Shown: piece by piece, positions 26,029 to 38,967 of the stretch | Numbering within the stretch: position 1 is the first letter of the stretch | Layout of the letters: every line of letters begins with the position of its first letter | Assembly: GCF_000004075.3 (NCBI RefSeq) | Contig: NC_026661.2 | Location: 19,558,307-19,622,306 of the forward strand | DNA: 64,000 nucleotides | Origin: Cucumis sativus | Lineage: Eukaryota; Streptophyta; Magnoliopsida; Cucurbitales; Cucurbitaceae | Direction: 5' to 3' | Notes under the pieces: model-generated | Databases searched by the model: none | Told to the model about the DNA's origin: nothing | What the model saw: only the letters and a program-made list of their open reading frames with translations | Position numbers and translations under genes: made by a program

Positions 26029-28849
26029 GATTGTTTCAACCCTAAGAATGTGAAGGAATCCCAAATGGGGCTGCTAAAAAACACACAGATACCTCCGTCC
26101 GCAAGTCCGGTGGTAGAATCGTCGTTCAGACGATCGACAGAATTCGAAAAAATAGGAATGATATTATTAGCAATGGTGCTTGGGGAGGAGGAGCAGCGGT
26201 GGTTGTATTGAATGTCCCGCCGGAAATTAGTGGAATAATTGATGTCCGGTTTGAGAGAACGAAAGCACCGGATCTCCGAGGCCTCCACCGAACAAAAGAT
26301 GGCGGAATTCAAAGCCATTTTATACCTTTCTTCTTCATTTCCCTCCATTTTCGGCTATATGTATGCTTTCATCATCGTCCTCAACATCCCATAGCCGTTA
26401 TTTTGTTTTTGGCCAGCGTACTTCGTTGTTATTAGACATAACCATTTTTAATTTTTCTCTTAATACGATACTATGCTCTAAATTTCAATTTTAGGCTTTC
26501 TAATACTTTATCCTTTTCCTTACAAATTAAATTATAATAGCTCGAGAAAAAAAAAATAAAAACATGAGTTAATTTGCTTGTCAAGAGACCATTTGGAGTG
26601 TATTAGGATGAGTGGTTTTAAATTCGTCATAGTAAAGTTATTCTTCAGGTTGTCCAATATAAAAATTGATTCAAGAAAAAGGTAATGAAATTATGAGACA
26701 AAATAGCCTAGCTAGCCGGACTTCCATAACTATGAGATTGAAACCAATCTTCTATGTTTAACGATCAAAGCATACCATGACCTATTTGGGTCATACAAAC
26801 ATAATATTATGGATTAAAATCTCATTTAACTTGAGAGGTAGCCTATCATATCTACGAGTGTGAGACTCATGTCACGATCTTAGTTTGACAAAGATAAACC
26901 ATATCTCAAAACCCCTATGAATACACAATTTTATGGCTCCATATAAGGTAATTTATACTTTTGACTTTTTCTCTATTCTATAATTCTTTTATTAATTTAC
27001 TATCAAAACACTATTTCTTTGTTTTACAAATCTTCTCTTCTTCATATTACACCCAAATTACAAATGCAACTACTCGTGTCATGTGAGGGTTTTTACTTGA
27101 GTAAAAAATTAGAAAAAATGTTGTTTTTCCTACCATAATTATTATTTCAAAGTTTGCAATCTACTATCCAAAAAGAAAAGTAGTTATGCTCGGCCATTTA
27201 TCAATATGAACATAATTTATTAAGAAATTATATATCACACTAAAACGTTGGAAGTAATTCTAATATCATTTTATCGATAGGTAAACCTACGAAATATTCA
27301 TACTCTTGCATATGCACTGATTTCTTGATCATGCAAATCATATATTAGAATTTCGCACAAATGACCTAAAATGATATTTCAACTATTTTTCAATTTGATA
27401 GTCCATCACCTTGTTTAGTTTCAAGGAGAAATTTGATTTTAAAATTTCAACCTTTGGTAGAATTTTATGCTTTAACTTGGAGTTTTGGATTTATTCTATG
27501 GTTAAGAAATAGATAAATAGAAGAAAACGAGATTATCTCATCATAACAATAACAACATTTTAAGATTTTTTTTTAAGGCACGGTTATTGTTGTAATGCAA
27601 TTTTTAAAAGTAGATACTAACTATTTATTTATGCTAATATACCAACTATATAATGAATTTTCTTTATTTGACAAGTTAATTGGATAATAATATTTTTAAA
27701 CACCACAAGTAACTTAAGGGTATTGTATATACTAAAATATAATTTTATCTCACTCAATTCTAAAAAAAAAATGTAGATTTTATAGAATATTTATAACTTA
27801 TAGTAAATTATGAAATGGATTGTCATTGATATATTATAGTGATAGAATTTAAATTTTTGATATAGTTTGTAAGTATTTTAATTTATTTTGTTATTTCTAA
27901 AAATATGGTTTCATTTTAATCCATATACTTTTCATTAATAAAATTTAATTAAGTAATAATTTTTATGTGATAAAATAAACTACTTTGATATAATTCCAAA
28001 GTTATAATTTTTTTTAAAAAAAAATTTATAAACTATTTACATCTTCCCTAACAAAACTATTCAAAGATAAAATTTATTATACTTGACTTTGAGGGTGGAG
28101 GTGTAAATATTTTGTAAATGTTTTATTTTCACAATTTTTCTTTAAAGATTATAGAAAAAATGTTATGTCATTTTTAAATAGTTTGAAATGGGTCAAAATA
28201 TTTATAAAATATAGAAAGTTTAAAATTAAAATTTATGTGTTTATGGATAATATTTTATAGATATTTTTAGTTATTTTGGTATTTATAATAAAATTTTCAA
28301 AATGATAATAGATAAAATATAATATTTAAAACAAAAAACAAACCATCAACTACCAATAGAGATTAAATTGAAGTAAAGGAATTAAAATTGAATAAATTTA
28401 TAAGTATTTGGACCAAAAAATATATTTGTAGGTTTTAAACTATTGTTATATTATTAAAGTATCTAAGGAGAAAATAAAATGAAGGTTTAGAAAACAGGTA
28501 ACAAAATTGTTAGTTTTCATTTTTATAGTAAGGAAGCATTTGGTTTATGATCTATTACATGGCTTTCCCTCCTCAGACTGCTCCTTCATTTTCTGCTTAA
28601 TTCAAGGTGAGAATCCCAGCCACTCGAACAACAAACAGCTCTGTTGGATTCAACAATGCTGCATTCCTTCATCATTTCCAAGGGAGAAAACAGCGCCAGC
28701 AACAAAACCTTCATCACAGAGAAGGGTAGAGCCTTTTTTTTTTTTTTTTGGTTTTCTTCATCTTCTCGCAGAGCACAAAAGTGATTTTTATTTTATGGTG
28801 ATTGGGAGTTCCGCGAAGAAGAAGAAGAAGAAGAAGAAGAAGAAACGCA
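26029..28849. other. Divergent intergenic region between EFR3-like and CHX28-like genes
   Basis: This region must hold the promoters of both flanking genes (minus-strand EFR3-like at 26028, plus-strand CHX at 28850). About 26029-26350 is GC-richer and is probably the EFR3-like leader. From 26.4 to 28.5 kb it is AT-rich with no supported exon. The CHX leader near 28.6-28.85 kb holds a T run (about 28733-28750), an upstream ORF and a GAA repeat. Confidence 0.5.
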
Positions 28850-28863
28850 ATGGCGAAGACTAG
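28795..28863 (+). promoter_or_regulatory. Upstream ORF with poly-lysine overlapping the CHX start
   Basis: An ATG at 28795 opens a 22-codon frame that reads MVIGSSA, then ten Lys (AAG) codons, then RNGED and TAG at 28861-28863. It is in the +1 frame relative to the CHX ATG at 28850 and overlaps it by 14 bases. If transcribed, it would be expected to limit translation of the antiporter. The transcription start is not visible. Confidence 0.45.
28815..28844. repeat. (GAA)10 microsatellite
   Basis: Ten uninterrupted GAA units end six bases before the CHX28-like start codon. Confidence 0.9.
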
Positions 28864-31800
28864 AAATCATGAGCCATCGCGATCGTTAGCAAATGATACA
28901 TGTACAATTCGGCTGACTGAAATTTTTGGGAAGGCGACTAGGTCTATTTTGGGCTTCTTTATCATGATGGGTCTTTGCAATGGTGTGCATTACCTTTTGA
29001 GGCCATTTTCTCAACCTCGCATTACCTCTGATACGATCGTAAGTCTTTTCTTTTATTCTCTCTGCTTAATTCACATTGGTTATTGAGATTTGGGTTCTCG
29101 TAATTAGTAGAATAATCTAATTCCTGAAATTTTGGGTTGCTTTTGGTTGAATTTTCTGATTCTTGAGAATCTGAAATTACAAGTCTGGTTTTTGGTAGAA
29201 TAATGTAATTCTCAAAACTTGGGTGTTTCAAATATTCACAACATTCCCGCTACCCGGACACCCACGAATTTTCTTTTTTCTTTTAAAAAAAATGCATTCC
29301 CAGTCAGAGATATAAAATTCATTGTTTATATCTCATTAAACGATTGGTTTATTAACATACTTTGCCATTGGAGAAACATATGGACTTGCCCCTTTGAAAA
29401 GTTGGATCTTAGATGTTCATAAAAGAATAGTGCAATGATCAATTAATCATTTTTAACGAAGGACTTAACTAAGATTTTTTTTAAAAAAAATGAAGGTAAA
29501 ATTGAGAATAACTAAAAAGATGATAATCCATCATATATTTTTTGCCTTATGATTGTTATATTATTTATTTTTGGTCTCAATTGCTCCATTGTATTTATAC
29601 CAAGCGTCTTTTTTTTCCTCCCAACTAAAAAGGTTTGCTAACCGCTTTCTTTCATGGAGTTAATTTAATTGCTTCTGATTTCTAATGTTCTTTCAACACA
29701 CAGGTAGGTTTGGTTGTTGGCAACTTCATAAGGAAGCAACTTGATATATCAACGATTAAGACGCTGCGTTATATTGTCGACTTTGGTATGGTATGCTATA
29801 TGTTTGTGCTGGGATTGGAGGTGGATCCATACGTAATCTTCAAAGCACCTACACGCGATGCTAAGGTAGCTTATGCTGGAATGATTTCAACACTCATCTT
29901 AGCCTGTTCCATAATCCCATTTATTGGCATGATAAAGTCAAAAGAGATCAGTTTCATACTCTCCCTCTCAACTGTCCTCTCTAGCACAGCTTCTCCTGTG
30001 CTAACCCGTTTGATTACCAGTCTTAAAATAGGTAAGTCAGATATAGGCCGGCTCGTCATTGCTGCTGGCATGCATTCTGATTTTATATCCACCCTCATGA
30101 TCTGTGTTGGTTATCTCTTTTGCAAATGCCAAGAGACACGCATCTCCTTTATAAAAGGTTTTCAGTTAGGCATTCTATTATTGATCCAGGCAGTACTGAC
30201 GGCGAAGGTTTCACCAGTATTCATGAACTGGGTAAATAACGAAAACCCCGAGGGTAAACCTATGAAAGGTCCTCACCTGGTTCTTGCAGTTGCTTTCATG
30301 GCCTTCCTTTGCTGCTGCCCTACTGTGTTTGGTTACAATCCAATTCTCAGTGCATTCTTAGCTGGAACGTTTTTACCTCGAGAAGGTAGAGTATCAAGAT
30401 GGGCAATTGGAAAAATTAATTACCTGCTTACTACCGTTTTCTATCCCATCTTCTTCTTTTGGATGGGGGTTGAATCCAAGCTGACTGACTTTGAACCTGG
30501 ACAAATAATGACATGGGTCAGGTTAATTCTGCTTTTTGCTATTGCAACCTTAGGAAAAGTTGTTGGTACTGTCATTGCTGGGGCAATTTTGGGGTTTCAT
30601 TGGCCTGAATCAGTAGCACTTGGGCTGCTGTTAACCATGAAGGGCCATTTTCATATATACTTAGCTATTGCTGCAAAAACAGTAAGTACACTTGTTGAAG
30701 GCTTCACCACTTTCTGCTAATGCACTTTTATCTTGATAAATACTATACTAAAATCGAACTGTATCATGATGAACAAATGCAGGCCGGAAAGATAACTACA
30801 TCTACGAGTATAGTGATGGTAATTGTAATCTTCTTCACAATCGTGCATGCCCCAAAAGTTGTAGCACATATAATCCAAAGGGCAAGGAAACGTACGCCTA
30901 CACATCGAATGGCTCTCCAATTGCTTGATCCGTCAAGCGAGCTTAAGATCTTGTTATGTATACATGGACCTCAGAACACTCCAGCAGCCATTAACATCAT
31001 GGAGATTTCTCGGGGGACAGCTAACCCTGGGGTTGTTGTATATGTTACAGACATGATTGAACTTACAGATGAAATAGCATCCACATTAGTTCAGGGTGAA
31101 GGAGTTGACAGCGTGACTGTAACCCACACAGGAGTGACGCAAATGAGAGAACAAGTTACTTCTGCAGTTCAAAGCTATGTAGATGAAAATGGAGAAGGGA
31201 TTACTCTTAGAAGAATGTTGGCTCTCTCAACATTCAATTCTATGGCTCAGGACATTTGCATTTTGGCAGAGGAATTGATGGGAGCTCTTATCATACTGCC
31301 ATTCCACAAGAGCCAGCGTGGAGACGGATCATTGAGTGAGGGCCAAACAGCTTTCCGCTATGTAAACCGCAAGGTAACGATTTTGAAGGACTCGCACTTC
31401 TGTTACAGCTAGAAACTTAGAACTGGTTCATTTAGTGAAGATTGTTATTGATTTAAAAGTTTTGGGATTTCAGTGATCCATAAATCCATACAAGCGTTGT
31501 CATCCATGCTTCATTCTCATGCATTAGTGGCTTACAAATTTCATTCAAACAGGTTCTCAGGCATGCCCCCTGCTCTGTGGGAATCCTAGTGGATCGAGGA
31601 CTTGGATCAGTAGAGAAAATTTCAAGGTCCTATGTATCTCAAAATGTGGCAGTCATCTTCATTGGCGGTAAAGACGACCGAGAAGCATTAGCCTACGCTG
31701 GTCGAGTAGCAAGGCATCCCGGAGTTAAACTCTCAGTGATTAGATTCTTAGTGGACGCTGATGCAGTAAATGCTGCAAGAAGAGCGGGAACTTACAGGAT

Positions 31801-32167
31801 AAGTGTGGCTGAGCAGGAAGAGGAAATGAGACAAGATGATGAATGCTTTGCCTATTTTTACGAACGACATGTGGCTGGTGGACATGTTGCTTATGTTGAA
31901 AAACATCTGGCCAGTTCCTCCGAGACGTATTCTACTTTGAAATCACTGGAAGGGCAATATGCCCTCATCATTGTAGGTCGAGGTGGGAAGGTTAACACGG
32001 TGTTAACTTTCGGGATGAATGACTGGCAACAATGTCCAGAACTGGGTCCTATAGGCGATATTCTCTCCGGGTCTGAATTCTCTGTTAGGACCTCAGTTTT
32101 GATCATCCATCAACACAATCTAAAAGGAGAGCTAGATGGGCTTGATGATGACTTTTCAATAATGTAG
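28850..32167 (+). CDS. CHX28: CHX28-like cation/H+ antiporter
   Basis: Four exons (28850-29038, 29704-30681, 30783-31373, 31553-32167) encode about 790 residues, the usual CHX length. CHX proteins are plant CPA2 monovalent cation/proton exchangers of endomembranes or plasma membrane. The first ~430 residues are strongly hydrophobic with about a dozen membrane segments, with SDTIVGLVVGNFIRKQ near the N-terminus (SDT.VGL is the family signature) and LSTVLSSTASPVLTRLI further on. The remainder is a soluble tail with two universal-stress-like halves (ILLCIHGPQNTPAAINI; NVAVIFIGGKDDREALAYA). The segment MHSDFIS stands where most CHXs have an Asn/Asp-Asp type pair, and MKGHFHIYLAI replaces the common RGLVEL. 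Both recall CHX28 rather than typical members. I chose the start MAKTRN because it is the first ATG in this frame; an upstream GAA repeat precedes it. The exact CHX number is from memory. Confidence 0.9.
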
Positions 32168-33687
32168 ATGTCAAGAAACCGTTAAGATTAGTAGTGATAG
32201 GTTATTTAGAAGCTAATTGTAGCATTGGAATACAGTGGTTACTGATTTGTAGAACTTTAGTTGCTGGAAATGATAGAGAAAGTGTAGAAATTGTGACTAG
32301 TATATACAGTTCTGACCATTTGACTTGTTCTGTAAAACAGTGATTTTTAATCAATTGAAAACGGAAGTGAGTTCGCATTTTAACTGACTACTGACAATTT
32401 GTGTGAGTTGAAGTAATTTGTTGCACATCTTGTCTTCGTGTTATTTGTTTTCTAATCAAACTTTTAATCTCAAGGATGACGGTACAAGTTTTATTCTTGT
32501 TAAACTATGCTCGTTTTGAGTCAATGCATCCACACTTTATTCCTTTTGAGTCAAATAATCTCTATCAATAAACTTTATGAACTTTTATAATAAACTTCGT
32601 GAACTTTTGTAAGTGCATTGTTTGATCTCTACTCTCCAGTTTAATTTTGATTTTTGAACTTTTAGAATAATAATTTGACCCGTTCTCCTTTTCCAATGAT
32701 TATGCCATACCTCAATTAGCACCTTATCACTCTTGTCACGTGGGTAAGATCCACTAGTCTTCATGGTGGGATCAATTAAAGCAAATCTATAGCCAATGGT
32801 GGTTTTCTTTTTCTATAGTCCGACGGTTTTCTTTTTGTGGATTGTCAATATCTTTCGCCACTCTCAAGGTGTACATTGAAATCCCTTATTTTGAGCTATG
32901 TGAATGGTGTAATCACGGTTTCTTTTAATTTGCCAACATCACCTTGATTCTGTCTCCATCAATGGTACCGTTAGAGACAACGCCGTGAGTTCCATCTTCG
33001 TTTTCCAACTCCACAGTGCTTAGTCGACTTCATTTCTTTGTGTTATTAGTTTTGTTCTGTTTACTATCTAGCCCAAAAGTTGTCTATATGAATAGACCCT
33101 TATGGGTCTCCCTCTTTTAGTTTAGAATGTTTATAGATGTCTCTGTTTTCAGCCAGGTTTCTATGTTCTAGTTCTTCGTGGGCTTCAGCTTTTGTCATTG
33201 AGTCGCTTCAATTTATCATTTACAAACTCAAGGTGAAGGTGTTTCTACTACCTGTTCAAGGGAGGGTGTTAAGGTTAAATTACGGTTATTGAGTTTATTC
33301 CTATTCAATTTCTTTCTTTCATTGAATTTGTTGGAGTCTGTTTATTTTCTTATTCAAACAGGTTTCTATGTTAATTACGGTTGTTGAATTGTTGTACTCC
33401 AAATTGAAGTAGTGTATTTTAATTCTTTTGAGAAAACAGTGAAATTCTAGAATGGTGAATTATTATTGAAATGGAATACACAGTTCAAAATATTTATTTC
33501 AAATCAATACTAAACTAAAATGGTTTCTCTTTTTTAGATGCAAATTTGAACTTTCCATTTACACAACCAACTCCCACCGCCGTAAGGAACCAGGCTAAAA
33601 AGTGGCCGTAAATTTTAACATTGGCATTCCATTCCCAACTCGACGTTATTGAACTCAAACTTTCCCTTGGTTTTCTTGGATGGGTAA
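32168..33687. other. Convergent intergenic region between CHX28-like and RPB11
   Basis: Both flanking genes end here, so the region should contain two 3' UTRs and little promoter sequence. Phrases such as AACTTTATGAACTTTTATAA near 32570 suggest dispersed-repeat remnants. No exon supported. Confidence 0.5.
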
Positions 33688-35757
33688 CTAATAGGCCCTC
33701 GAGAACCTTGAAATCTCACCCTGCATGAAGCGCATAACAAATGTAAATAATAAATTGATAATAATGATGCCACTATCTTCTCTTTTTTTTCTTCTTCCTT
33801 TTATAAATTTAGACTAACTTTTTGTCCAAACTTGGTAGAAAATAACTAACAAGGATGTTTGAAGCATTGAGTTGTATATTATAGTCTATGCATTATAGGT
33901 AAGTGGCTACAATAAGTTAGGTTTGCGGTATAAAATATTTTAGTATGTACTATGATAGTTTGTTTTTTAGCTCGAAAATAATTTAGAGGAAATGGGTAGA
34001 AAATAATAAACACAAACAATAAAAAGAAATTTTTAAATTGAGATTTGAAGTAATAATATTGTAGTTAATTATATATTTATATGTTATAATAGTTGAAAGT
34101 ACTAACTATTAAATTTGAACATGGAGTTGGCTACTCACTTGAACTTGGGGGGTAAATTGTTAAAGGGCATTTAACAAAAACCTCAAATAATTTGAAATGA
34201 ACTTAGTACTATAAACTATACCCCATCCGTGTTGGAGTTTAAATGTAATATGAACATTTAACAATATCACGGATTCAAACCAACCATTGAAAGCCCAAGT
34301 GAGCATAGTCATATGTACTGAAAGTTGGATATTCAAATTTCCACATTAGTACTAAAAGATCAATTGTTTGATAATGTAAGAGCAAAAACAAAAGAAAATA
34401 GGTGTAAAGCTTTAGAGCAAAATAATCAGAGAATCATTGGATTCCCTCGTAATGAATAAGAACAAATCCTACTCACCTCACTCCAATTGCAGAGAGAAAA
34501 AAAAAAAGTCAAGTGGGAGTGAAAGCATTACCTCAAGCTCGTATTTCAAAACGTCGAGCTCCTTATCCAGATCATTGATAGCCTGATTATATGCCTGCAT
34601 CGGTGAAGACTGGCTAGCAGTTTGTATCTGCAGAAAAATTACATCTAAAACATAAAATAATTATGATAAAAGAACATCGTCAGAACTCAATGGATAATTG
34701 AAATTTAATCAACGACCATAATAAAGCTACATAGAATGTTAGTTTTCAAAACCAATCAGTATCTGCAAAATATTTGCCATCCTCAAGAAATTTATAATCG
34801 GGGTTCTCTCCCCAGGAATTCGTGACCTTTCTGGGAGAAAAGGAAAATGTTACTGTAATAGGATAATGAGCTTAAGAATTCAAGTAAGTTTTCACTTCCT
34901 ATAAGGCAAATTGGTTATATGAACTCCAGTCCAAGAACCGAGTGAAAAATAGAGGAAACACCTAATTCATCTAAGACTAAGACAAAGACAATTATACAAA
35001 ATAACGTTCAGATTTCAAACATTTCATCATAAAAAGAACTTAAAAGGTATAATTCGAAATTTACTGTACACGTTTTTGTTCTGCCCTGCCATCGATCAAA
35101 TTTTCATTCGATCAGTCAATCTCAAATAAATGATTACTATGAGAACAAACAATAACACTGATTAAGCAATTCACTTCGACCAGTCATTACCAAACAGCAA
35201 AATTGCGCTAAAAAAATGCTCATAATACTATTCATGCAATAGAGCAAAAATTAAGCAATGGAAAAACAATCAAAGTACTAACCCGAACAAGTATTCTGTA
35301 CTTAAGAGGATGAGGAAGCTGGTAGCCAGCAAACAGCACATTATCATCTCTATGAAGTTGCCTAATTATTCAGGCCATTGAAAAAGATCAATACATGTTA
35401 GTTAATAAACAAAAACGAAACAATTAATTAAAATCGCCAGAAAAACCATCTCGTCCGATTAACAGAAAACCCCTACATGCGGAGAATGTTTCCGATAGTA
35501 TGATCCTCTCTCTCTAATATAAATGTGGCTGCATTCATGATCTTCGTGTCTCTCTCGTATGAAACCCTGCAATGTTCAACAAAATCGACATCCGTCCAGA
35601 AAAGAAAATCATAACAGAGACGGTTGTAGTGTATGTAGAAGAAAAGCAAAATCGATCGTGAAGTTAAAGAGATGATGAAAAGAATTAGGGTTTCAAGAAT
35701 TAACTTCTTGGCGCCCTCAGGAACGACGAAGCGCTCGTAGCGATCAGGGACATTCAT
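33688..35757 (-). CDS. NRPB11: RNA polymerase subunit RPB11 (NRPB11-type)
   Basis: Five exons, 35757-35705, 35566-35477, 35361-35283, 34627-34532 and 33720-33688, join in phase to 116 residues, the same length as Arabidopsis NRPB11. This small subunit pairs with RPB3 (alpha-like heterodimer) to start assembly of RNA polymerase II, and in plants is shared with Pol IV and V. Visible family blocks: [18 protein letters not shown] at the N-terminus, EREDHTIGN (the alpha-type dimerisation motif), [10 protein letters not shown], and [15 protein letters not shown] in the C-terminal helix. The last exon is short ([10 protein letters not shown]) and was placed by its acceptor, phase and alignment to the usual tail. 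Several residues differ from the most conserved plant version, so this may be one of two paralogues. Confidence 0.92.
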
Positions 35758-35827
35758 CGTTTTTCTTTTTCTTCTCTATGAAACTGAAACTCTAAGAAAA
35801 TGGTTCAATGAAGAAGGAGGACGTGGC

Positions 35828-35882
35828 TATTTATAAGCAAAGGCGAGTAGTCCTTGACTCTGTCTGGCAGACCAGCCACGTG
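35828..35882 (-). promoter_or_regulatory. RPB11 promoter elements: TATA box and G-box
   Basis: Reading toward the gene, a G-box CACGTG (35877-35882, within GCCACGTGTCA) is followed by a TATAAATA box at 35835-35828, about 70 bases upstream of the ATG at 35757. This spacing suits a TATA promoter with a short leader. A second ACGTGG element is at 35821-35826. Confidence 0.5.
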
Positions 35883-38800
35883 TCATAAGGTATTTTTTTA
35901 TAATAAATTTAAGGGTATGTAATTGCATAAATTGTTATATGATATTACCTAAAGCTAAATTTCTAATAAATTTCACAAATTACATATGTCATTTCTAATA
36001 TTAAATTAATCATAAATAAAAATTAAATGAAAAAAACTTGGATTACGATTTAGGAAAAAATCAACCACTGTTTAAACTTTTATTTTTGGATGGTATACTC
36101 CTTCCATTGTAATTATAGAACCTACCATTGTAAATACAGTATTTTCCAACGAAATTTTGGTCTAAAATTCGAGGTTAGTGATGTATATTTCAAAAAATAT
36201 GAAGATTATAATATATTGAGTATGTTTTAGATACTCCATTAATTGATGAGCTAAATAGGCAAACAAAAGATAACTAAGATTTTGGCCATACGGTAAAAAA
36301 TTATTAGAACTATATGTCACTAAATATTGATGTTGTAAATAAGATAGATATATCTATACTAAATCACATAACAAAACTATTATATTTTACAGATATATTA
36401 AAATATATATTTTACATTTAATATATATATATAAAGTGATAATATTAAAGTATATATTGTTCATTTAAAAATTGCAAAAAAAAATTTGAACATCTTATTG
36501 TATATTATTATATATGTGTTATTGGGTATATGAATTGGTATATGTGTATATGAAGTGGTATATATGTGTATAAAGTGATAATATATATGTATGATATTCA
36601 CACCGTATATTATAGATACATTGTGAATGTGCAGTTTACTATTGTTTTATAAATATTTACTATATAAACATATATTTTAAATTCAAATTTTGTTGGAATT
36701 ATTTTAGAAATATTTACTATATAAGCATATATTCTAAATTCAAATTCGGTTAGAATTATGTAGTTTACTTTAATATGGGGTATATGTTTATATAATAAAT
36801 CACATGAAAAATTGTTATATTTTACGGGTGTATTGTTAATTTAAGAAATATATAAAGTGATAATAAGTATGTAAGACACCAGTGGATAATGATATACTTT
36901 CATGAGTGTAGTGTATGTGGTTTATTATGTTATATTTGAAAATGTTTTATTTTCTTATATGAAATGACTCACCAGTGTCTCTTTGTTAGTGTATATATAT
37001 GTGATATACATAACTAATGTCGTAAATGTGAGTTTAATTTTTTTTAAAGTAAATTACAATTATAAAAGTATTGTTTACTATATATAACATTCATTCAAGA
37101 AGAAGAGCATCCCGTCTTAATTAAATCATAATTAGTAGTTTAAAAAAAACACACAAAGATTTTGTAAAGAAAAAAAAAAGTAATTTCAAATGATATACAT
37201 ACACGTGAAGACGTTTTGTTTATGATTATTTTATATACTAAACTAAGACGTTAGGTAAAGCTCAGTTGAATTTGAATGATTAGTGATGTAATCGTGTAGA
37301 ATGTGACAAGTTGATTATGACAAAATGTTGTCGTCTAAGTGTGATCAAATTTAGTAGGGTTGAAATCCTACCATAGTTGCTTCACATTTAATTTTGCTTC
37401 TTTTGTATTTTAAATGTTTTAATTAGATTTTAGATGTAAGTATGATGTATTTGATTTTTGTATTTGGTTTTTATGAATTAATAAGCATCAATGTCATGAT
37501 AGATCATATATGTACGAGAAATATCTTATTTAACTGTTAGACTAAATTTGCACTAACTTAAGTTTTAAAGTGTTGCATATTTGTTGTGTCTTACATAGTT
37601 GAACGACATGAAATACGAAGATGGTTATACTGTGTGTTATATATTACTTTGAATAAATATTGCGAACATACATAAACAGTGACGACAAGCAAGTGATTAA
37701 CAATTTTATCAAATATTCCGACACATCTTTAACTCCTAAGGGGCTACTAATCTCACAAATACAATTAAACTACGACCCCACTTAAACATAAATTTAATTT
37801 CATTGTAGCCATATGCTATGGCTAACTTACAAGTAGACATGTTTTTTTTTCGTCTAAGTTAAGTTGCAAGTCGTTTCGTATTTAAAATTCACAACAAATA
37901 TACAAATAACAATAATTTAAAATCAAATGAATTAGATTACTAACTAATCACCAAACATTTAATACATACAATTTAAATTAAAAGCTAAAACAACTATGTG
38001 GTTCGTACAAATATAAAATTCACCAAAATAAAATCTAAACTCTCTTAAGTTGTGTTTGCAAGTAAAATTATATTTGACGACAAGAAAAAAATAAAAAGTT
38101 ATACATATAAACGAAGATCCATTCAATTTTACAAAAAAAAAAAAAATATTAATATCAAATAATCAATTAAGTTGATATTATATATTATCCAAATTCATAT
38201 AAGAATCCTGATTTGATTGTATACATCATAACTATAAAGTTAATAATTACTTATAGAAGATATTTATGATCTTGCAAACTCTTTAAAACTAAATGTTAAA
38301 CTACTAGACCAAACACGAACATTATTCAAGGACATAAAATTTGTACTATTAACTTTGAGGTTAGAACTTCGGTTCTTTCCCTCTATATATTATAACTACA
38401 CAAGATTTTCTTATAAAACCTAAATACACAAACATGGAAAAAGAAAACTATTTGATTTAAATTTCTATCAAAGATAATTGAACCAAATCGGTGAAATAAC
38501 GGAAAAGTTTGAAGTTGCCATCTATGAGTGAGAGATAGTGAGGAAGGGGTGAAGAGGTAAGACAAAGCTGGGTGACTTTTGAAAATTTGACTTGAACCGA
38601 GGGGTATTTTCGTCAAACCAAGAATAAATTTGACCTAATTTATTTATTTATTTTTATTGTTGTACAAAAATTAGGGCACTTAGACAAAATAAAAATACGG
38701 TCTTTCTTTTGAAACAGAGCGAAATTTTTTTACTTCCCTCAAAATCTCTGCCCCGCCCCGCCCTTCGTCTTCGATTCTCAAAACTCTCTCCTCATCTGTC

Positions 38801-38967
38801 CTAATATTTATAAAAAAGGTTTCAATTTGTTTCTTTTTTTTTATCGATTTATTATATATATTATATAATTTTTGGATGAGATTAAAATTTTTAGAGGGAG
38901 AGAGAGAAAGAGAGAGAGATCCCTAACGCACAATCAAAAATTCAAAATCGCTAAATCTCTCGCAAAT
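35883..38967. other. AT-rich intergenic region between RPB11 and the PHD gene
   Basis: Extremely AT-rich, with many TATATA runs from about 36.3 to 37.0 kb and a 57-bp direct repeat at 36651-36759. No exon supported. The last ~250 bases before 38968 are pyrimidine- and GA-rich, including a GAGAGA run at about 38894-38920, and probably form the leader of the PHD gene. Confidence 0.5.
36651..36759. repeat. 57-bp direct repeat in AT-rich DNA
   Basis: AAATATTTACTATATAAACA at 36651 recurs as AAATATTTACTATATAAGCA at 36708, and the similarity continues through ATTCAAATT and GAATTAT. Offset is 57 bp, with a few substitutions between copies. Confidence 0.75.

Noticed and set aside
28507..28863. 118-codon open frame ending in poly-Lys as a separate gene
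   Set aside because: No homology or splice support; only its last 22 codons matter, as an upstream ORF of the CHX gene.
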